In this document: piece after piece, positions 60,419 through 64,000 of the stretch | Numbering within the stretch: the stretch's first letter is position 1 | Layout of the letters: every line of letters starts with the position of its first letter | Source: Rubrivivax sp. | GTDB lineage: Bacteria > Pseudomonadota > Gammaproteobacteria > Burkholderiales > Burkholderiaceae_C | Direction of reading: 5' to 3' | NCBI GenBank assembly: GCA_030653385.1 | Contig: JAURZM010000055.1 | Location: 1-64,000 of the forward strand | Length of the DNA: 64,000 nt | The notes under the pieces: generated by a model | Told to the model about the DNA's origin: nothing | What the model saw: only the letters and a program-made list of their open reading frames with translations | The model's database searches: none | Position numbers and translations under genes: made by a program

Positions 60419-62787
60419 ACGCGCTGCGGCACTGGTGGTCGCGGCGGCTCTCGTCACGCATCTTCGCGCTCTTCTTCGGCCTGCTGCTGGCGGTGCAGCT
60501 GACGGTGCTGGCCGTGGTCGACAGCAGCGTGGGCCAGAACGCCCGCAAGCTGTTGACGGCCGAACTGGTCACCGGCCAGAGCGTCTGGGAAGAGCTCTTG
60601 AAACAGCGCGCCGGCACGCTGACGCAGGCCGCGTCGGTGCTGGCGCAGGACTTCGGCTTCCGCGCCGCCGTCAGCTCGAACGACACCGACACGCTGCGCT
60701 CGGCGCTGGCCAACCACGGCGACCGCGTCAAGGCCACGGTGACCGCGATGCTGACGCCCGACCTCGCGCTGGTGGCGGTGGCCGAAGGCCAGGACGCCGG
60801 CACCGCGCGGGCCTTGCAGCCGCTGATCCCCGGCCTGGCGCAAAGCGGCAATGCGCTGGCGGTCGTGGGCGGGCTGCCCTACCAGCTGGTGATGGTGCCG
60901 GTGCGCACGCCACTGCTGTCGGGTTATGTCGTGATGGGCTTCGCCTTCGACCGCACGCTGCTGCAGAACATGAAACGTGTCTCCAGCCTCGACGTGGCTT
61001 TGCTGGTGCAAGCACCGGCAGGGCCTGCGCAGGCACCGCTGTCGACGCTGCGCGGGGTCGATACCGCCGCCCTGCTGGCCCAGCCCGAAGGCGACACCGA
61101 GCTGACGCTGGCCGCCGGCCCGCACCTGCTGCGGCGCATGACCCCCGCCGACGGCCCCAGCGGCCGCCTGCAGGTGGTGCTGCTGCGCGCACTGGCCGAC
61201 GCCGTGGCGCCCTACCGCCCGCTGCAGACCACGCTGGCGGTGCTGACCCTGGCCGCACTCGTGCTCGCCTTCTTCGTCAGCCTGGCCACGGCGCGGCGTG
61301 TCACGACACCGCTGCGTTCCCTGGTGCGCGCCAGCGAACGCCTGGGCCGCGGCGACTACAGCCACGCGCTGGACCACACACAGCGCCAGGACGAGATCGG
61401 CGAGCTGGCGCGCGCCTTCGACCACATGCGCCTGAACATCGCCAGCAACGAGGACGCGATCCGCAGGCTGGCCTACTGGGACCCGCTGACCGGCCTGCCC
61501 AACCGAGCGCAGTTCCGCGACGCCGTGCAGGCCGCGTTGGCCGACGCCGCGGCCGACGGTTTGCCGGTGGCCGTGGTGATGCTCGACCTCGACCGCTTCA
61601 AGCATGTCAACGACGTTCTGGGCTACGCCTTCGGCGACCGCCTGCTCAAGGGCGTGGCCGGCCGCCTGGCGGTGCACGAACTGGGCGCCGGCGCACTGGT
61701 GGCGCGCCTGTCGGGCGACGAGTTTGCGCTGCTGCTGCCGGGCAGCGACGCCGTGCAGGCGATGGTGGTGGCCGAAGGCGTGGCCGAGGTCTTCCACCTG
61801 CCGCTGAAGCTGGACGACCACACGGTGGACGTGGCCGCGGGTTTCGGCGTGGCCTGCTTCCCCGAGCACGCCGGCGACGCCGACACGCTGATCAACCACG
61901 CCGAAGTGGCGATGTACACCGCCAAGCGCAAGACGCGCATGGCCATGGTCTACGACCCGGCCACCGACGCCGCGAGTGCACTCACGCTGTCGCTGCTGAC
62001 CGAGCTGCGGCATGCGCTGGAACACCACGAACTGCGCCTCTTCCTGCAGCCCAAGATCGCGCTCAACGGGCCGCGCGCAGGCGAGATGACCGGCGCCGAG
62101 GCGCTGGTGCGCTGGCAGCACCCGCAGCGCGGCATGGTGCCGCCGATGGAATTCATCCCCTTCGCCGAGCAGACCGGCTTCGTGCGCCAGCTCACGCTGT
62201 GGATGCTGGAAGCCACGGCACGGGAATGGCCCAGGCTGCAGGCGCTGGGGCTGGAACGTGTCTCGGTGAACCTGAGCACCCGCGACCTGCTCGACCAGGA
62301 ACTGCCGGCCAAGCTGCAGGCGCTGCTGCAGCGTCACCCGATGCCGCCGCAGGCGCTGTGCCTGGAGATCACCGAGAGCGCCATCATGGACGAACCGCAA
62401 CGCGCCGAGGCGACGCTGAATGCGCTGAGCACGGCCGGCTACAAGCTGAGCATCGACGACTTCGGCACCGGCTACTCGAGCCTGGCCTACCTGAAGCGCC
62501 TGCCGGTGGACGAGCTGAAGATCGACAAGAGCTTCGTGATGGCGATGGAAAAGGACGACGACGACGCCAAGATCGTGCGCAGCACCATCGACCTGGCGCA
62601 CAACCTGGGCCTGACCGTGGTGGCCGAGGGCGTGGAGAACGCCACCGTGATGGCCCGCCTGGCCGCGCTGGACTGCGACGAGGGCCAGGGTTACCACATG
62701 AGCCGGCCGCTGCCGGCCAGCGAGATGGGTGCCTTCGCGGCCAAGTGGGCCCTGCGCATGCAAGTCGCCGAGGTGGCCACGGCCTGA
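60415..62787 (+). CDS. Membrane GGDEF/EAL protein with periplasmic sensor domain
   Basis: The 790-residue protein has a transmembrane helix near residue 20, a periplasmic sensor of about 250 residues, a second helix around 285, HAMP, then GGDEF and EAL domains. The GGDEF motif reads SGDEF (433-437), a tolerated variant, so cyclase activity is possible. The EAL domain is complete (EALVRW at 562, ITESAIMD, IDDFGTGYSSLAYLK, VAEGVEN), so it probably breaks down cyclic di-GMP. The start is GTG 60415, overlapping the cupredoxin stop; the ORF-track start at 59485 is read-through of other frames. Confidence 0.94.
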   Translation: MNALRHWWSRRLSSRIFALFFGLLLAVQLTVLAVVDSSVGQNARKLLTAELVTGQSVWEELLKQRAGTLTQAASVLAQDFGFRAAVSSNDTDTLRSALANHGDRVKATVTAMLTPDLALVAVAEGQDAGTARALQPLIPGLAQSGNALAVVGGLPYQLVMVPVRTPLLSGYVVMGFAFDRTLLQNMKRVSSLDVALLVQAPAGPAQAPLSTLRGVDTAALLAQPEGDTELTLAAGPHLLRRMTPADGPSGRLQVVLLRALADAVAPYRPLQTTLAVLTLAALVLAFFVSLATARRVTTPLRSLVRASERLGRGDYSHALDHTQRQDEIGELARAFDHMRLNIASNEDAIRRLAYWDPLTGLPNRAQFRDAVQAALADAAADGLPVAVVMLDLDRFKHVNDVLGYAFGDRLLKGVAGRLAVHELGAGALVARLSGDEFALLLPGSDAVQAMVVAEGVAEVFHLPLKLDDHTVDVAAGFGVACFPEHAGDADTLINHAEVAMYTAKRKTRMAMVYDPATDAASALTLSLLTELRHALEHHELRLFLQPKIALNGPRAGEMTGAEALVRWQHPQRGMVPPMEFIPFAEQTGFVRQLTLWMLEATAREWPRLQALGLERVSVNLSTRDLLDQELPAKLQALLQRHPMPPQALCLEITESAIMDEPQRAEATLNALSTAGYKLSIDDFGTGYSSLAYLKRLPVDELKIDKSFVMAMEKDDDDAKIVRSTIDLAHNLGLTVVAEGVENATVMARLAALDCDEGQGYHMSRPLPASEMGAFAAKWALRMQVAEVATA

Positions 62788-62810
62788 AGCCCAGCCGCGG
62801 GGCCGCCCGG

Positions 62811-63893
62811 CTAGACGCGGACGACCGGCGACGGCGGCACGAGCGGCGCCGAGAACACCGCGATGGCCTCCAGTGCCGCATCACGCTGCGCTTCGCCCAG
62901 GAAGGCGTGGCGCGCCGCCTCGGCGGCCATGGCCAGCAGGTCGACCTCGTTCAGCGTCGTGTGCTGCAGCAATGCCGCGGCTTCCTCGCTCTGGTTGATG
63001 CAGCTCATCAGCCGGTTGTCGGTGTGGTAGCTCAGGCTCACGCCGGCGTGCCACAGGTCGCTGATGGGATGGGTCCGCAGCGACTGCGCCGCGCCGGTGT
63101 GCACGTTGCTGGTCGGGCAGACTTCCAGATGCAGCCCGCGTTCGCGCACGGCGTCGACCATCCAGCGGCGCGCCGGGTCGCGCAGTGCATCGACCAGGTG
63201 CACACCGTGGCCGATGCGCGTGGCGCCCAGGTCGGCGGCTTCCAGCACACGTTCTGCGCCGTCGGCCTCGGCGGCATGCAGGGTGATCGCCAGGCCGGCG
63301 TCGCGCACCAGGCGCAGCGCTCTTTCGTGCTGCGCAGGCGGGTGACCGAATTCGGCGCCGGCGAGGTCGAAGCCGACGACGCCGCGGCCCCGGTACTTGA
63401 CCGCCAGGCGCGCTGCGCGCTCGGTCTCTTCGGGCGGCAGGTGGCGCATCGCGCAGACGATGAGGCCGCTCTTCTCGCCCAGCGGCAGCGGGCTCTTCGC
63501 CAGCCCGGCGAGCAGCGCCTCCACCGCGGCCTCGCCCGCCACGCCGTGGCTTTCGAAGAGCAGTGGCGCGATGCGGAACTCGGCCAGCACGGCACCTTCG
63601 GCCAGCGCGTCTTCGGCGGCCTCGAAGGCCACACGTTCCATCGCCGCCGGGCTGGCCATGGCCTCGACCGTGAGCGCAAAACCTTCCAGGTACTTCATCA
63701 GGCTGCCGGCATGCGCGTTGGCACTGAACCACGCGGCCAGGCCGGCCACCGAGTCGGCCGCCGGCTTCAGGCCACGCCGGTGCAGCAGCTCCAGCAGCGT
63801 GGCCACGCGCAGACCACCGTCCAGGTGTTCGTGTAGCAGCACCTTGGGCAGCTGGCGGGCGCGGGCCAGCGGATCGGCAAGCGAGGTCGTCAT
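62811..63893 (-). CDS. add: Adenosine deaminase family protein
   Basis: This zinc amidohydrolase converts adenosine to inosine. Metal ligands are in LLHEHLDGG (HxH), TLHAAEADG (His, with the catalytic Glu) and GHGVHLVD. The last metal Asp is in SYHTDNRLMS, the Streptomyces-type version of the usual SLNTDDP. At 360 residues the length fits. ATG 63893 gives the usual N-terminus (MTTSLADPLARARQLPKVLLHEHLDG). It converges on the GGDEF/EAL gene with 23 bp between the stops. The last 107 bases of the window contain no visible gene. Confidence 0.9.
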   Translation of the reverse strand: MTTSLADPLARARQLPKVLLHEHLDGGLRVATLLELLHRRGLKPAADSVAGLAAWFSANAHAGSLMKYLEGFALTVEAMASPAAMERVAFEAAEDALAEGAVLAEFRIAPLLFESHGVAGEAAVEALLAGLAKSPLPLGEKSGLIVCAMRHLPPEETERAARLAVKYRGRGVVGFDLAGAEFGHPPAQHERALRLVRDAGLAITLHAAEADGAERVLEAADLGATRIGHGVHLVDALRDPARRWMVDAVRERGLHLEVCPTSNVHTGAAQSLRTHPISDLWHAGVSLSYHTDNRLMSCINQSEEAAALLQHTTLNEVDLLAMAAEAARHAFLGEAQRDAALEAIAVFSAPLVPPSPVVRV

Positions 63894-64000
63894 GGCCTCG
63901 ATGCTAACCAGGGGTGTGACGGTGCCTGGCGCGGCAAACCCCGCGGACACGGGGGCGTGGGGGCAGCGCACGCGAGTGAGCCGCGCCGGCCGCGCGGCGC

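Noticed and set aside
60408-63836. 1142-aa plus-strand ORF crossing the GGDEF/EAL and adenosine deaminase genes
   Set aside because: It spans two well-supported genes on different strands and has low-complexity Arg/Gly/Ala composition.
1-64000. tRNA, rRNA, CRISPR arrays or insertion sequences
   Set aside because: I read the intergenic stretches and found no cloverleaf with a GGTTCGAATCC-like arm, no regularly spaced repeats and no transposase.

Overview
The window is very GC-rich bacterial chromosome, densely coding, with many start/stop overlaps of 4 bp and frequent GTG/TTG starts. Gene content (Bug/TctC-type binding protein, PglL-type O-ligase, Lys/Ala-rich SWIB protein, PntAA/AB/B, cupredoxin paired with a GGDEF/EAL protein) points to a betaproteobacterium of the Burkholderiales, probably the Rubrivivax/Leptothrix/Ideonella/Roseateles side. 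This is inferred from gene families; no 16S gene is present. I found no tRNA, rRNA, CRISPR array, intact insertion sequence or prophage.

Layout. 0-5.6 kb: O-antigen ligase-like protein, an AAA_14/DUF4143 ATPase whose start codon lies in a perfect 47-bp palindrome, moaC, and a BepA-like M48 protease. 5.6-14 kb: an alpha-2-macroglobulin with an intact thioester, coupled by overlap to penicillin-binding protein 1C, then a small membrane protein. 14-21.8 kb: SWIB protein, DsbA-like isomerase, SGNH lipoprotein and a DNA-repair block (uvrA, recQ, ssb); recQ carries an 81-bp in-frame insertion inside its zinc-binding loop. 21.8-27.9 kb: an RND efflux module with DUF2892, an atypical CsoR-family regulator and a SLAC1-type channel, behind a promoter covered by two matching palindromes. 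28-33 kb: small housekeeping and secreted enzymes (CAP protein, phosphatase, VOC, hydrolase, Nudix, S9 peptidase). 33-36.2 kb: pntAA-pntAB-pntB transhydrogenase. 36.2-37.8 kb: an autoinhibited Fic protein followed by the remains of a probable type III restriction-modification locus. 37.8-44.3 kb: M28 aminopeptidase, acyl-CoA ligase, amidase, rsmE, ketopantoate reductase.

44.3-54.9 kb is the most interesting block. An AmpG-like MFS transporter diverges from a TonB-dependent receptor, two Dpp/Opp permeases, two ATPases, a leaderless (no signal peptide) SxxK hydrolase and an LD-carboxypeptidase (S66). Together they could move a peptide or muropeptide from outside the outer membrane to the cytoplasm and trim it there. 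No binding protein is encoded, and the S66 gene appears to start at CTG.

54.9-64 kb: purC overlapping an aspartoacylase-like gene, a small hypothetical protein, a Bug-type binding protein, mnmA, a cupredoxin overlapping a GGDEF/EAL protein, and adenosine deaminase.

The long ORFs opposite real genes (for example the 1174-aa minus-strand ORF opposite the macroglobulin) are GC-driven shadows and are left out.
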